A stretch of 38,347 nt of DNA from an uncultured Anaerotruncus sp. (GTDB taxonomy: Bacteria > Bacillota > Clostridia > Oscillospirales > Ruminococcaceae): assembly GCA_904398655.1 (NCBI GenBank), contig CAJFPF010000099.1, forward strand, positions 1 through 38,347. The letters run 5' to 3'. The notes under the pieces were generated by a model. The model saw only the letters and a list, made by a program, of their open reading frames with translations, searched no databases and was not told the DNA's origin. Positions 1-7,395 of this stretch are shown one piece after another (position 1 is the stretch's first letter; each line of letters begins with the position of its first letter). Made by a program: the position numbers and the translations under genes.

Positions 1-1
1 C

Positions 2-859
2 TCCCACCAGAACTACTCCTCTTTGGGCGACTACATCTTCCGTAACACCCCGACCCAGGCCCTGGAGACCGCTGCCTATGCCGAGTACGTATATAACGAC
101 CTGGGCATCCGCAGCGTCTGCATCCTGAACGTCAACGACGACTGGGGCAACAACATCGCCACCATCTTCACCGACACCTTCACCGAGATGGGCGGCGAGG
201 TTCTGAGCTCTGAGTCCTACCTGCCCAACCAGACCACCGACTTCACCCCCATGATCTCCAAAGCGAAATCCTTGGATCCTGAGGCGTTCTTCCCGGTGGC
301 CTACTACCAGGATTCCGCCAACATCCTCAAGCAGGCTGACGGCCTGGATTGGCATCCCCAGATGATCCTCTCCAGCTCCTGCCTGAAACAGGAACTGATC
401 GACCTGGCTGGCGACCTGGCCAACGGCTGCTTCCTGATGAACTGCTACACCCCTGACATCGACACCGACCGCTTCAGAGAGGTCGTGGGCGAATATGAGA
501 AGCGCACCGGCAATGCGGGCGACGCCTTCCTGATGCAGACCTACGATGTGGTCATGCAGCTGGCCACCGCCATCAACGAGGCGGGCACTGATGATCCTGT
601 CGCGGTCCGGGATGTCCTGGCCAACATGAAAGACTATGAGTGCTTGGCTGGCACCTACAGCATGAACGAGGTCGGCGACGCGGTCCGTCCGCTGCAGCCC
701 ATCCGCGTCATCGATGGTGAGTTTGTGAACATCAGCAACGGCGATCCCTCTGCGGAGGGTTCTGCGGCCACCGAAGAGGCTGCTTCTTCTGAGGCTGCTG
801 AGGAGACCACCTCTGAGGTCGCGACTGAAGAGGCCGCTTCTTCCGAGGCTGCTGCCTAA
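2..859 (+). CDS. ABC transporter substrate-binding protein, branched-chain amino acid (LivJ-like) type, 3' part
   Basis: The C-terminal 285 codons of a periplasmic-binding-protein-fold (Peripla_BP_6/LivJ type) solute receptor; the reading frame is open from base 2, so the start and signal peptide lie outside the window. Visible family features are the second-lobe pattern with a receptor-like alpha/beta fold (VCILNVNDDWG, then the MISKAKSLDPEAFF stretch) and an AFLMQTYDVV segment typical of LivJ-like proteins. Such proteins hand amino acids or small amides to a LivHMGF permease at the cell surface. The last about 35 residues are unusual: an Ala/Glu/Ser/Thr tail with an 18-residue period (TEEAASSEAA at bases 770-799 recurs at 824-853). 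The gene is followed by two hairpins, the second an ideal terminator. The ligand cannot be told from sequence. Confidence 0.88.
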   Translation, partial: SHQNYSSLGDYIFRNTPTQALETAAYAEYVYNDLGIRSVCILNVNDDWGNNIATIFTDTFTEMGGEVLSSESYLPNQTTDFTPMISKAKSLDPEAFFPVAYYQDSANILKQADGLDWHPQMILSSSCLKQELIDLAGDLANGCFLMNCYTPDIDTDRFREVVGEYEKRTGNAGDAFLMQTYDVVMQLATAINEAGTDDPVAVRDVLANMKDYECLAGTYSMNEVGDAVRPLQPIRVIDGEFVNISNGDPSAEGSAATEEAASSEAAEETTSEVATEEAASSEAAA

Positions 860-881
860 TCATTGCGTTCTATCTTCCCAC

Positions 882-903
882 CCGGCGGGGGTTTCCCCGC
901 CGG
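882..903 (+). repeat. GC-rich inverted repeat after substrate-binding protein gene
   Basis: A perfect GC-rich hairpin (CCGGCGGGG / CCCCGCCGG with a short T-rich loop) immediately before the terminator. It has no T-run of its own; it may protect the 3' end of the mRNA or assist termination. Confidence 0.5.
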
Positions 904-904
904 C

Positions 905-941
905 AAAAAAAGCGCCCTGGATTTTCCAGGGCGCTTTTTTT
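905..941 (+). terminator. Rho-independent terminator
   Basis: An A-tract, the stem GCGCCCTGG / CCAGGGCGC with a short AT loop, then a run of seven T. It ends the substrate-binding protein transcript, and the flanking A and T tracts could let it work in both directions. Confidence 0.9.
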
Positions 942-1040
942 ATTTAGGATAAATTTCTCCTGGAAAAACGCCGCTTGCCCCTTGCGCGGGCCGCCGGGTT
1001 GTAGTAAACTGGTTAGGATCAAAAACTAGAGAACGGGAGG

Positions 1041-1967
1041 ATGATCGATTTGAAAGCCCTGATCGATCCTATGGACCTCTCCGCCCAGCAGGTGGAGGAG
1101 ATCCTGGACCTGGCGGACCGCATCATCGCGGACCCCAAGGCCTATGCCCACAAGTGCGACGGCAAAAAGCTGGCAACCCTCTTTTATGAGCCCTCCACCC
1201 GGACCCGCCTGAGCTTTGAATCAGCCATGTTGGAGCTGGGGGGCAGTGTCATTGGCTTTGCCTCTGCGGATTCCTCCTCCGCCTCCAAGGGGGAGAGCGT
1301 AGCGGATACCATCCGGGTGATCGGCTGTTACGCGGACATCGCCGCCATCCGCCATCCCAAGGAGGGCGCAGCCCTGGTGGCGGCTCAGAATGCCTCCATC
1401 CCGGTTATCAATGCCGGGGACGGCGGCCACCAGCACCCCACCCAGACCCTCACCGACCTGCTCACCATCCGTTCGTTGAAAGGGCGGCTGCACTCCCTGA
1501 CCTTGGGGCTGTGCGGGGACCTGACCTTTGGCCGCACCGTCCACTCCCTGATCCGGGCGATGATGCGCTATGAAAACATCCGGTTTGTTTTGATCTCCCC
1601 CCGGGAACTGAAGATCCCGGATTACATCCGGGAGGAGATGGTGGCCAAACAGATCCCCTTCCAGGAGGCAGAGCGCCTGGAGGACGTGATCGGAGACCTG
1701 GATATCCTCTATATGACCCGGGTCCAGCGGGAGCGGTTCTTCAATGAGGAGGACTATATCCGTCTGCGGGACAGCTACATCCTGGATATGCCCAAAATGG
1801 AGATGGCCAAACCGGACATGATCGTCCTGCACCCCCTGCCCCGGGTGAACGAGATCTCGGTGGAAGTGGATAAGGACCCCAGAGCCTGCTATTTCAAACA
1901 GGTGCTCTACGGCAAGTATGTGCGCATGGCGCTGATGCTCAAAATGCTGGAGGTGGAAGGATGCTGA
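1041..1967 (+). CDS. pyrB: Aspartate carbamoyltransferase catalytic subunit
   Basis: Catalyses carbamoyl phosphate + L-aspartate to N-carbamoyl-L-aspartate, the first committed step of pyrimidine synthesis, in the cytoplasm. The carbamoyl-phosphate motif STRTR is at residues 52-56, [10 protein letters not shown] lies mid-protein, and HPLPR starts at H264; the 308-aa length is normal. The next gene is pyrI, which overlaps it by 7 bp, so the product is expected to be the allosteric catalytic-plus-regulatory holoenzyme. Start choice is uncertain. The ATG at 1041 directly abuts GGGAGG with no spacer, whereas the in-frame TTG at 1050 would sit about 9 nt from it and give an N-terminus [10 protein letters not shown] typical of the family. 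A weak promoter (TTGCGC, 17 bp, TAAACT at 982-1010) lies upstream. I saw no PyrR-type attenuator. Confidence 0.97.
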   Translation: MIDLKALIDPMDLSAQQVEEILDLADRIIADPKAYAHKCDGKKLATLFYEPSTRTRLSFESAMLELGGSVIGFASADSSSASKGESVADTIRVIGCYADIAAIRHPKEGAALVAAQNASIPVINAGDGGHQHPTQTLTDLLTIRSLKGRLHSLTLGLCGDLTFGRTVHSLIRAMMRYENIRFVLISPRELKIPDYIREEMVAKQIPFQEAERLEDVIGDLDILYMTRVQRERFFNEEDYIRLRDSYILDMPKMEMAKPDMIVLHPLPRVNEISVEVDKDPRACYFKQVLYGKYVRMALMLKMLEVEGC

Positions 1968-2398
1968 ACATTGACAGCCTGGAGCGTGGCCTGGTCATCG
2001 ACCATATCGAGGCGGGCAAGAGCATGGAGATCTATAAATTTTTGAACCTGGACAAGCTGGACTGCAGCGTGGCCATCATCAAAAACGCCCGCAGCAAGAA
2101 GACCGGCAAAAAGGACATCATCAAAATTGAGGATACGTTGGATATCGATCTGGACGTTTTGGGGTTTGTTGACCCCAATATTACGGTCAATGTCATCGAC
2201 GGAGGCCGGATTGTGGAGAAAAAACACCTGACCATGCCCAAGCAGGTGGTAAATGTGGTGCGGTGCAAAAACCCCCGCTGCATCACCTCCATTGAGCAGG
2301 AGCTGCCCCAGGTGTTCAACCTGGTGGAGGGGGCGGGCGGCGACCATCCGGTCTACCGCTGCGCCTATTGCGAGCAGGAATACTCCCCCAAGAAATGA
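1961..2398 (+). CDS. pyrI: Aspartate carbamoyltransferase regulatory subunit
   Basis: Regulatory chain that binds CTP/ATP and links catalytic trimers in class B aspartate transcarbamoylase. At 145 aa it has the N-terminal nucleotide-binding alpha/beta domain and a C-terminal zinc domain with all four cysteines (C102, C107, C134, C137). Its ATG lies inside the end of pyrB, indicating translational coupling and balanced stoichiometry. The presence of pyrI means feedback inhibition of the pathway is expected at the enzyme level. Confidence 0.96.
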   Translation: MLNIDSLERGLVIDHIEAGKSMEIYKFLNLDKLDCSVAIIKNARSKKTGKKDIIKIEDTLDIDLDVLGFVDPNITVNVIDGGRIVEKKHLTMPKQVVNVVRCKNPRCITSIEQELPQVFNLVEGAGGDHPVYRCAYCEQEYSPKK

Positions 2399-2404
2399 CG
2401 GAAG

Positions 2405-2893
2405 GTGGCGGCGATTTTGGTTATCATCGAGATGGAGAATGGCAAGCAGATCAAACTGGAGCTCTATCCGGACAAGGCCCCCCAGACGGTGGAGAACTTC
2501 AAAAAGCTGGTGCAGCAGGGGTTCTATGACGGACTGATCTTCCACCGGGTGATCCAGGGGTTCATGATCCAAGGCGGCGATCCGGAGGGAACCGGTATGG
2601 GCGGCCCTGGGTACACCATCAAAGGGGAATTTTTGGCCAATGGGGTGCCCAACGACCTGCGGCACACCCGCGGGGTGATCTCCATGGCCCGGGCCAGCGA
2701 CCCTAATTCGGCAGGCAGCCAGTTTTTCATCATGCACGCTGACGCCCCCCATTTGGACGGACAGTACGCAGCCTTTGGGCGTGTGGTGGAGGGGATGGAC
2801 GCGGTGGACGAGATCGCCGGGACACCGGTGGACTACGCCGACCGCCCCCGCCAGGATCAGCGGATGAAAAAGGTCACCTGGGTGGAGGACTGA
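2405..2893 (+). CDS. Cyclophilin-type peptidylprolyl cis-trans isomerase
   Basis: A 162-aa single-domain cyclophilin that isomerises Xaa-Pro peptide bonds. The catalytic signature is intact: FHRVIQGFMIQGG with Arg48 and Gln56, then SAGSQFFIM and HLDGQYAAFGRV. There is no signal peptide, so it is cytoplasmic. It begins 6 bp after pyrI and is probably co-transcribed with it. The start is ambiguous. GTG 2405 overlaps the GGAAGG motif, while TTG 2417 has a better distance and would give MVIIEMENGKQ, a common bacterial cyclophilin N-terminus. Confidence 0.95.
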   Translation: MAAILVIIEMENGKQIKLELYPDKAPQTVENFKKLVQQGFYDGLIFHRVIQGFMIQGGDPEGTGMGGPGYTIKGEFLANGVPNDLRHTRGVISMARASDPNSAGSQFFIMHADAPHLDGQYAAFGRVVEGMDAVDEIAGTPVDYADRPRQDQRMKKVTWVED

Positions 2894-2929
2894 GGGCCTC
2901 AGAAAATGGTTAAAGGTTCTTAAAACCGA

Positions 2930-2963
2930 GATGCCGGCGCCTTTTTAAAAGGGTGCCGGCATC
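2930..2963 (+). repeat. Inverted repeat between cyclophilin and acetyltransferase genes
   Basis: A nearly perfect hairpin: GATGCCGGC and GCCGGCATC as the outer stem, with CCTTTT/AAAAGG as an inner stem. No T-run follows on the plus strand, so it is not a classical intrinsic terminator. It could be a processing or attenuation element preceding the acetyltransferase. Confidence 0.55.
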
Positions 2964-2987
2964 GGCTATATCAAGAGATAGGAAAGG

Positions 2988-3074
2988 ATGAATCCTATGA
3001 AGGAGCTGCGGAGGAAGCGGGCGGTCGCCCAAACAGCCGCCAACGGAAAGGAGTTGATGAATCGACACAAATAA
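2988..3074 (+). CDS. Possible 28-codon leader peptide upstream of the acetyltransferase
   Basis: A short ORF starting at ATG 2988 (second in-frame ATG at 2997), strongly basic (MNPMKELRRKRAVAQ...), with a purine-rich AGGAAAGG directly upstream. Its TAA stop at 3072-3074 runs straight into the AAGGAGG ribosome binding site of the Vat-like gene. A 6-bp stem (ATAGGA 2978-2983 / TCCTAT 2993-2998) would cover its own start. The position fits a leader ORF for translational control of a resistance-type gene, but short ORFs arise by chance and there is no homology support. Confidence 0.3.
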   Translation: MNPMKELRRKRAVAQTAANGKELMNRHK

Positions 3075-3086
3075 GGAGGAAATTTT

Positions 3087-3770
3087 ATGAAAAAAATCCC
3101 TGATCCCAATGTGGTGTTCCCCAACAGCTATGGGACCAGCTGCTTTCTAAAAAATGTGATACACGCTCCCAACATCCAAGTGGGGGAATATACCTATTAC
3201 GACGATCCCGATGACCCTACGGGGTTTGAAAAAAACAACGTCCTATTTAACTATCCGGAGTTTGGCGACCGGCTGGTGATTGGAAAGTTTTGCTCAATCG
3301 CCGCAGGAACTACGTTTATCATGGGCCCTGCCAACCACCGGACCAGCAGCGTCACCACCTATCCGTTCCACGTGTTTGGAGGGCTCTGGGAGGAGCGGAC
3401 CCCCAATCACCTCTCGGAGCTTCCCTTCAAAGGGGATATTGTGGTGGGAAACGACGTGTGGATCGGGCGGAAAAGCGTCATCCTGCCGGGCGTCCAAATT
3501 GGGGATGGCAGCATCGTGGCGGCCTATTCAGTGGTGACCCGAAATTTTCCCGCCTATAGCGTGGTCGGCGGGAACCCGGCCCGCCTAATTAAAAAGAGGT
3601 TCCAGGATGGCCTCATTCAACTGCTACTGGAATTGAAGTGGTGGGATTTACCGCCTCAGGAGCTGGCCGAGATTCTTCCATTGCTCTGTGATCCGGATTT
3701 GGAAAAGGTGGAGCGGGAGCTGCGCCTGGTGCAAAAACGGCGGAAAACTGGGGGATCCACCCCCCTCTAA
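3087..3770 (+). CDS. Vat/XAT-family O-acetyltransferase (streptogramin A or chloramphenicol acetyltransferase type)
   Basis: Left-handed beta-helix acetyltransferase of the xenobiotic acetyltransferase group, which uses acetyl-CoA to O-acetylate a small molecule; the known members are Vat (streptogramin A) and CatB (chloramphenicol). The match to the Vat pattern is good along its whole 227 aa: VGEYTYYDD, IGKFCSIAAGTTFIMG, the catalytic His84 in ANHR, YPFHVF, the hexapeptide stretch IVVGNDVWIGRKSVILPGV, and YSVVGGNPARLIKKRF followed by a WW pair. It has a strong AAGGAGG site 6 nt before ATG. It stands alone after the pyr operon and before a convergent ypeB. Whether it confers resistance is not decidable from sequence, because many chromosomal relatives have unknown substrates. 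Confidence 0.9.
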   Translation: MKKIPDPNVVFPNSYGTSCFLKNVIHAPNIQVGEYTYYDDPDDPTGFEKNNVLFNYPEFGDRLVIGKFCSIAAGTTFIMGPANHRTSSVTTYPFHVFGGLWEERTPNHLSELPFKGDIVVGNDVWIGRKSVILPGVQIGDGSIVAAYSVVTRNFPAYSVVGGNPARLIKKRFQDGLIQLLLELKWWDLPPQELAEILPLLCDPDLEKVERELRLVQKRRKTGGSTPL

Positions 3771-3778
3771 GAGCGCAG

Positions 3779-3809
3779 GGGGCGAGGGATGCTTGTTTTC
3801 CCTCGCCCC
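3779..3809. terminator. Hairpin between convergent acetyltransferase and ypeB genes
   Basis: An 11-bp perfect stem GGGGCGAGGGA / TCCCTCGCCCC located between the two convergent stop codons. The T-run is poor (TCTTGCAATTC on the plus strand), so termination strength is uncertain. Confidence 0.6.
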
Positions 3810-3819
3810 TCTTGCAATT

Positions 3820-5160
3820 CTATTTGGTCAAGGTGCCATTGGGGGTTTGGATCAGCAGAAGCAGGTTTTCCTCTGCCCCGGTGGTGGCGTTCACATAGGC
3901 CAGAAGCTGTTGGCCGCCGTCGGCGGTGGCTAAAAATTCATAACAGAACAGTTCATTTTGGCCGTCGGTGGGGATCAGCACCAAGCGGGAGGACTGGATG
4001 GAGAGCAGGGGGCTCACCGAGGCGGCCGCCTGTTGGGCGGTGAGGGTGGGGGAGGGCAGCGACCGCTGGCGGTGGTTGTTGATATAGCCCCGGGCGTCGT
4101 AGAAGGCGACAGACCCGTCATCCAGGGCGATCCCCACCTTGATGAGATCGGGATAGAGGAGGATGCCGTCCTGCACGGCCGCGTAGTTGATGATACATAC
4201 CCCGTCCACCACTTCGTAGTAGGTGGCGTGCATCTGCGCCGCCCCCTGGTCCTCCAAAAACCGTCCTGCCCGCTGGATGGCGGCCTGGCGGGTGAGGCGC
4301 TGCTGCCCAATCTGGCGGCCGTCCAGCAGATAGGCCAGCACCCCGCCCGCCTTGGTGACAGCGGCAGTGCGCTCCTGGTTGGCAAAGACATAGCAGGGCA
4401 TATGGGAGTTCTCATCGTCCTGGCGCTGGAGCTGAGTAGTGGGCAGGCCACAGGCCTGGGCGGCCACCGCGAGCGCACGTTCCGGGGAGACCTGCTCCAT
4501 CCCCCGGGTGAGGACGGGATATTGGTTGAGCAGGTGGTCGGAGAACGGCCCGTCATAGATCAGAGTGGGATAGCCGGACATGGATTGTTCCGCCGACTCC
4601 CACTGATCAAAGAGGGCAGCGGAGGCCCCATCCTCCTCCTGGGGGGCGGGCAGTTCCGAAAGACGCAGCTCCCCCGTCTGTACTGCCAACAGGATTTCGT
4701 CCACATCCCCCTTCAATTGGGCGGCATAGTGGCGCAGAGCGTCCATGTTCTCCACCTCCTGGGCGGAGAGCGCCTCCCCGGCGGTGAGCTTTTTAGAGAG
4801 GGACATGGTGTAGTCCCCCACTTGGGAGAGGAACCGATAGACGGTGTCCAGCTGCAGTTCCCCCATGGGCAGGGAGGAGAGGGCGGCTTTGGCACCCCCG
4901 CTCTCCCGCCAGACCCTGGCGGAGAGCTGGGCGATCCGGGCAGGGGTGCCCAGATAGCGTCCCTTTTCCAGGTCGTCAGAGATATTTACCAGATAGCTGG
5001 AGAGCTCCCCCAGCGAGCGCAGGTATCCCTGTTCCAGCTGGCGCTGGTAAGCGGCGGCCCGCTGCCGCTGCCAAAAAGCCACCCCCAGCGCCACCAACAC
5101 CGCCGCCAGGGAGAAGCTGATTACCCGGACCGCCGCCCGGCGGGTCAGAACAATTTTCAT
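3820..5160 (-). CDS. ypeB: Germination protein YpeB
   Basis: A 446-aa spore protein with an N-terminal membrane anchor (about residues 11-29), a helical N-domain, and a C-terminal series of PepSY-like modules ending in the characteristic LLLLIQTPNGTL. In Bacillus, YpeB is made in the forespore, sits at the inner membrane/cortex, and stabilises the cortex-lytic enzyme SleB. A GGAGG site lies 8 nt before ATG 5160, and a SigG-like promoter precedes it (5197-5225). Oddly, no sleB is adjacent: the gene behind it is a GyrI-like protein with its own promoter and terminator. The partner must therefore be elsewhere or replaced by another lytic enzyme. Confidence 0.9.
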   Translation of the reverse strand: MKIVLTRRAAVRVISFSLAAVLVALGVAFWQRQRAAAYQRQLEQGYLRSLGELSSYLVNISDDLEKGRYLGTPARIAQLSARVWRESGGAKAALSSLPMGELQLDTVYRFLSQVGDYTMSLSKKLTAGEALSAQEVENMDALRHYAAQLKGDVDEILLAVQTGELRLSELPAPQEEDGASAALFDQWESAEQSMSGYPTLIYDGPFSDHLLNQYPVLTRGMEQVSPERALAVAAQACGLPTTQLQRQDDENSHMPCYVFANQERTAAVTKAGGVLAYLLDGRQIGQQRLTRQAAIQRAGRFLEDQGAAQMHATYYEVVDGVCIINYAAVQDGILLYPDLIKVGIALDDGSVAFYDARGYINNHRQRSLPSPTLTAQQAAASVSPLLSIQSSRLVLIPTDGQNELFCYEFLATADGGQQLLAYVNATTGAEENLLLLIQTPNGTLTK

Positions 5161-5196
5161 AGGAAAGGCCTCCTTCTAAAACAGGTGGGATGCCCT

Positions 5197-5225
5197 TAGT
5201 TTGCGGAAAAACTGCCAAAACATGC
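5197..5225 (-). promoter_or_regulatory. SigG-like promoter of ypeB
   Basis: On the minus strand GCATG (5225-5221), 17 bp, CAAACTA (5203-5197). These match the forespore SigG consensus GHATR ... CATNHTA at 5/5 and 6/7 positions. Start of transcription would be near 5190, about 17 nt before the GGAGG. This agrees with the known SigG control of sleB-ypeB in Bacillus subtilis. Confidence 0.55.
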
Positions 5226-5246
5226 AGGCCCGGGGTGTTTGCGGGC

Positions 5247-5286
5247 AAAAAGGGCGGCGATTTCCCAAATGGGGAAATCACCGCCC
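5247..5286 (-). terminator. Rho-independent terminator of GyrI-like gene
   Basis: On the minus strand: stem GGGCGG-GATTTCCC / GGGGAAATC-CCGCCC with an ATTT-type loop, followed by TTTTT. It separates the GyrI-like gene from ypeB and so indicates separate transcripts. Confidence 0.85.
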
Positions 5287-5324
5287 TTGGTGGGTGGGAT
5301 GTGGTCTGGCTCGATGGAGAAGGG

Positions 5325-5957
5325 CTACGCCTTGCGAATGGGGTGGCGGATGACCGTCCACCAGTTTTCGGGAGCTACCCTGCGGGCGTCGGAGAGGTAG
5401 ATTTCGTGGTGAAACCGGTTCCCTCCCAGGTCATTCACATAGCCGTTTTGTGCCAGATAGGCGTCCATCAGGGCGATGGTGGCCGGTTCTGTGTCGAACG
5501 GGCCATGGTGCAGGATCTGTACACAGAGCCCCTCCGCAACCGTCAGATACTCCGCCGCGGAGCAATCCTGTTTTTTCTTCTTTGCAGCAACCTCCACCGC
5601 CCAATCAAAGTCCTCCTGACGGACAAAATCCGGCAGGCGGATGACAGAGATCCAGTGGAATGCGGCCTTGTTGGTACCGTCCGCCCTGTCTGTTTGCGAC
5701 TGCCACCAAAACCCCTCCAGCGGCGGCACCACATAGTCGAAAAATCCGTCGATCTGGCGGCCGTTTTTGGGGCTCATCTTCAGGGTATAGGCCACAGCAT
5801 ACAGCACGCTGATCGCCTGCTGATAGGCACCGCCTGCCTGGTTGGGATCCCCCTGCCCCCGAACCGCGATGTAATTGGCTGGGGGGATCTCTACGATCTC
5901 TGGCTGGTCCTTGGGCAGATAAAATTCCCGATATTCCTTTTTAAAATCGAACGCCAT
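5325..5957 (-). CDS. GyrI-like small-molecule-binding domain protein
   Basis: A 210-aa cytoplasmic protein of the GyrI-like superfamily (the ligand-binding fold of AraC/BmrR-type regulators, occurring here alone). The N-terminus MAFDFKKEYREFYLPK, the segment IPPANYIAVRGQGDP, and the repeated aromatic-rich halves (FFDYVVPPLEGFWW; HGPFDTEP...YLAQNGY) are characteristic. It has no DNA-binding domain, so it is probably a stand-alone binder or hydrolase of hydrophobic small molecules. The start at 5957 is chosen because GGGAGG precedes it and the family begins here; the open frame reaches 6005. It has its own promoter and terminator. Confidence 0.85.
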   Translation of the reverse strand: MAFDFKKEYREFYLPKDQPEIVEIPPANYIAVRGQGDPNQAGGAYQQAISVLYAVAYTLKMSPKNGRQIDGFFDYVVPPLEGFWWQSQTDRADGTNKAAFHWISVIRLPDFVRQEDFDWAVEVAAKKKKQDCSAAEYLTVAEGLCVQILHHGPFDTEPATIALMDAYLAQNGYVNDLGGNRFHHEIYLSDARRVAPENWWTVIRHPIRKA

Positions 5958-6022
5958 AGACAGACCTCCCGGGAATCTGACGCAAAATCTTTGAAAATTC
6001 TTCATTTTTTCTTATTTTTCTT

Positions 6023-6051
6023 AGTATAAAATAAAGAAAAACTTTTTGCAA
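6023..6051 (-). promoter_or_regulatory. SigA-type promoter of GyrI-like gene
   Basis: On the minus strand TTGCAA (6051-6046), 17 bp, TATACT (6028-6023) in a T-rich region, about 65 bp before the start codon. Confidence 0.7.
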
Positions 6052-6124
6052 GTTCCGGCGGCAGCCGCAATCAGCTGCTTCGTCTCCCCGGCGCGTGGAA
6101 GCCTGGGGGACGGGCGGCTTTGCG

Positions 6125-6153
6125 TTGCACTTTTTGTTGAAATGTTGTATACT
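6125..6153 (+). promoter_or_regulatory. SigA-type promoter of the desulfurase-thiI-sortase region
   Basis: TTGCAC (6125-6130), 17 bp, TATACT (6148-6153), about 80 bp before the desulfurase start. It is divergent from the GyrI promoter about 75 bp away. The -10 and spacing are good; the -35 is weak. Confidence 0.6.
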
Positions 6154-6237
6154 AAAAAAGACTGTGGCCCCCTGTCCAGCGGCGGATGGGGGTGCAAAAA
6201 TTTTGCAGGAACGGGGGAACCGGATTTGGAAGAGCGG

Positions 6238-7368
6238 ATGGCCTATCTGGACAACGCGGCCACCACCCGGGTGTGTGATGAGGCGGCCAGAGCGGCGGTG
6301 GAGATGATGCAGACCTGTTATGGAAACCCCTCCTCCCTCCACCGGCTGGGGGCGGCCTCTGCCCGGCGGCTTGCGGAGGCCCGGGAGGCGGTGGCCCAGC
6401 TGCTGGGCTGCCAGCCGGAGTGCGTCTATTTCACCTCTGGGGGCAGCGAGGCCAACAACCTGGCCATCTTTGGGGCGGCGGAGGCCAAAAAGCGCCGGGC
6501 GGATGAGATTGTCACCACCACCGCGGAACACTCCTCGGTGGGGGCGGCGGTGAAGCATCTGGAGGACCAGGGCTGGAAGGTCACCCGCATCCACCCCGAC
6601 CAGAGCGGGCAGATCGATCCGGAGGCGGTGGCCCAGGCGGTCACCGGGCGCACCGCCCTGGTGAGCATGATGATGGTGAACAACGAGACGGGGGCCCTCT
6701 TCCCAGTGGAGGAGGCCGCCGCCCTCATCCGCCGCAAAAATCCCGAGACCCTCATCCATTGGGATGGGGTGCAGGCGTTCGGCAAACTGCCCCTGAAGGC
6801 TGCCCGCATGGAGGTGGACCTCCTCAGCGTCTCTGGCCACAAGATCCAAGGCCCCAAGGGGTCCGGGGCGCTGTATGTGCGCCGGGGGGTGCGGGTGCTG
6901 CCTCTGATCTATGGGGGCGGACAGGAGCGGGGGATCCGCTCGGGTACCGAAGGGCTGCCCGCTCTGGTGGCCATGGGGGCCGCCTGCCAGCGGCTCCAGG
7001 GCCAGCTGCCCGCCCTTTGGAAGCGCACCGCCGGCCTGCGGGACAGCCTGTTGGAGCGGCTGGAGGGGATCCCCCAGGTGCGGGTGAACTCCCCGGCGGA
7101 TGCCTCCCCCTATATTTTGAACTTCTCGGTACCCGGCTACCGGTCGGAGAATATGCTGCACTTTTTGGAGAGCCGGGGGGTGTTCGTCTCCAGCGGTTCC
7201 GCCTGCTCCAAGGGAGCGGTGAGCCCGGTGCTCACCTCCATGGGGCTACCCCCGGCGGTGGTGGACAGCGCCCTGCGGGTGAGCCTGATCTATGACACCC
7301 AGCCGGAGGACCTGGACCAGCTGTTGAGCGCCCTTCAGGAGGGGATTGCCACCGTGGCCCACCGGTGA
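6238..7368 (+). CDS. Cysteine desulfurase (NifS/IscS family)
   Basis: PLP-dependent enzyme that takes sulfur from cysteine as an enzyme persulfide. It has MAYLDNAATT at the N-terminus, the PLP lysine K202 in SGHKIQGPKG, and the active-site cysteine C323 in SSGSACSKG, in the loop arrangement of group I (NifS/IscS) enzymes. The 376-aa length is normal. It is followed after 27 bp by thiI, the arrangement seen in Bacillus (nifZ-thiI), so it most likely supplies sulfur for 4-thiouridine in tRNA. The start is either ATG 6238 (weak GGAAGAG) or TTG 6226 (GGGGGA about 7 nt upstream). Confidence 0.96.
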   Translation: MAYLDNAATTRVCDEAARAAVEMMQTCYGNPSSLHRLGAASARRLAEAREAVAQLLGCQPECVYFTSGGSEANNLAIFGAAEAKKRRADEIVTTTAEHSSVGAAVKHLEDQGWKVTRIHPDQSGQIDPEAVAQAVTGRTALVSMMMVNNETGALFPVEEAAALIRRKNPETLIHWDGVQAFGKLPLKAARMEVDLLSVSGHKIQGPKGSGALYVRRGVRVLPLIYGGGQERGIRSGTEGLPALVAMGAACQRLQGQLPALWKRTAGLRDSLLERLEGIPQVRVNSPADASPYILNFSVPGYRSENMLHFLESRGVFVSSGSACSKGAVSPVLTSMGLPPAVVDSALRVSLIYDTQPEDLDQLLSALQEGIATVAHR

Positions 7369-7395
7369 GCCAATGAAAACGGGAGAGGATTGTGT

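Noticed and set aside
3087..3770. Recent horizontal acquisition of the Vat-like gene
   Set aside because: It is somewhat more AT-rich than its neighbours, but there are no flanking repeats, transposase or integration signs, so transfer is not supported by the sequence alone.
3958..5199. 413-aa plus-strand open frame
   Set aside because: Antisense shadow of ypeB; it has a shadow-type composition (Gly/His/Leu-rich, no recognisable domain) and no ribosome binding site, while the minus-strand frame is a clear YpeB.
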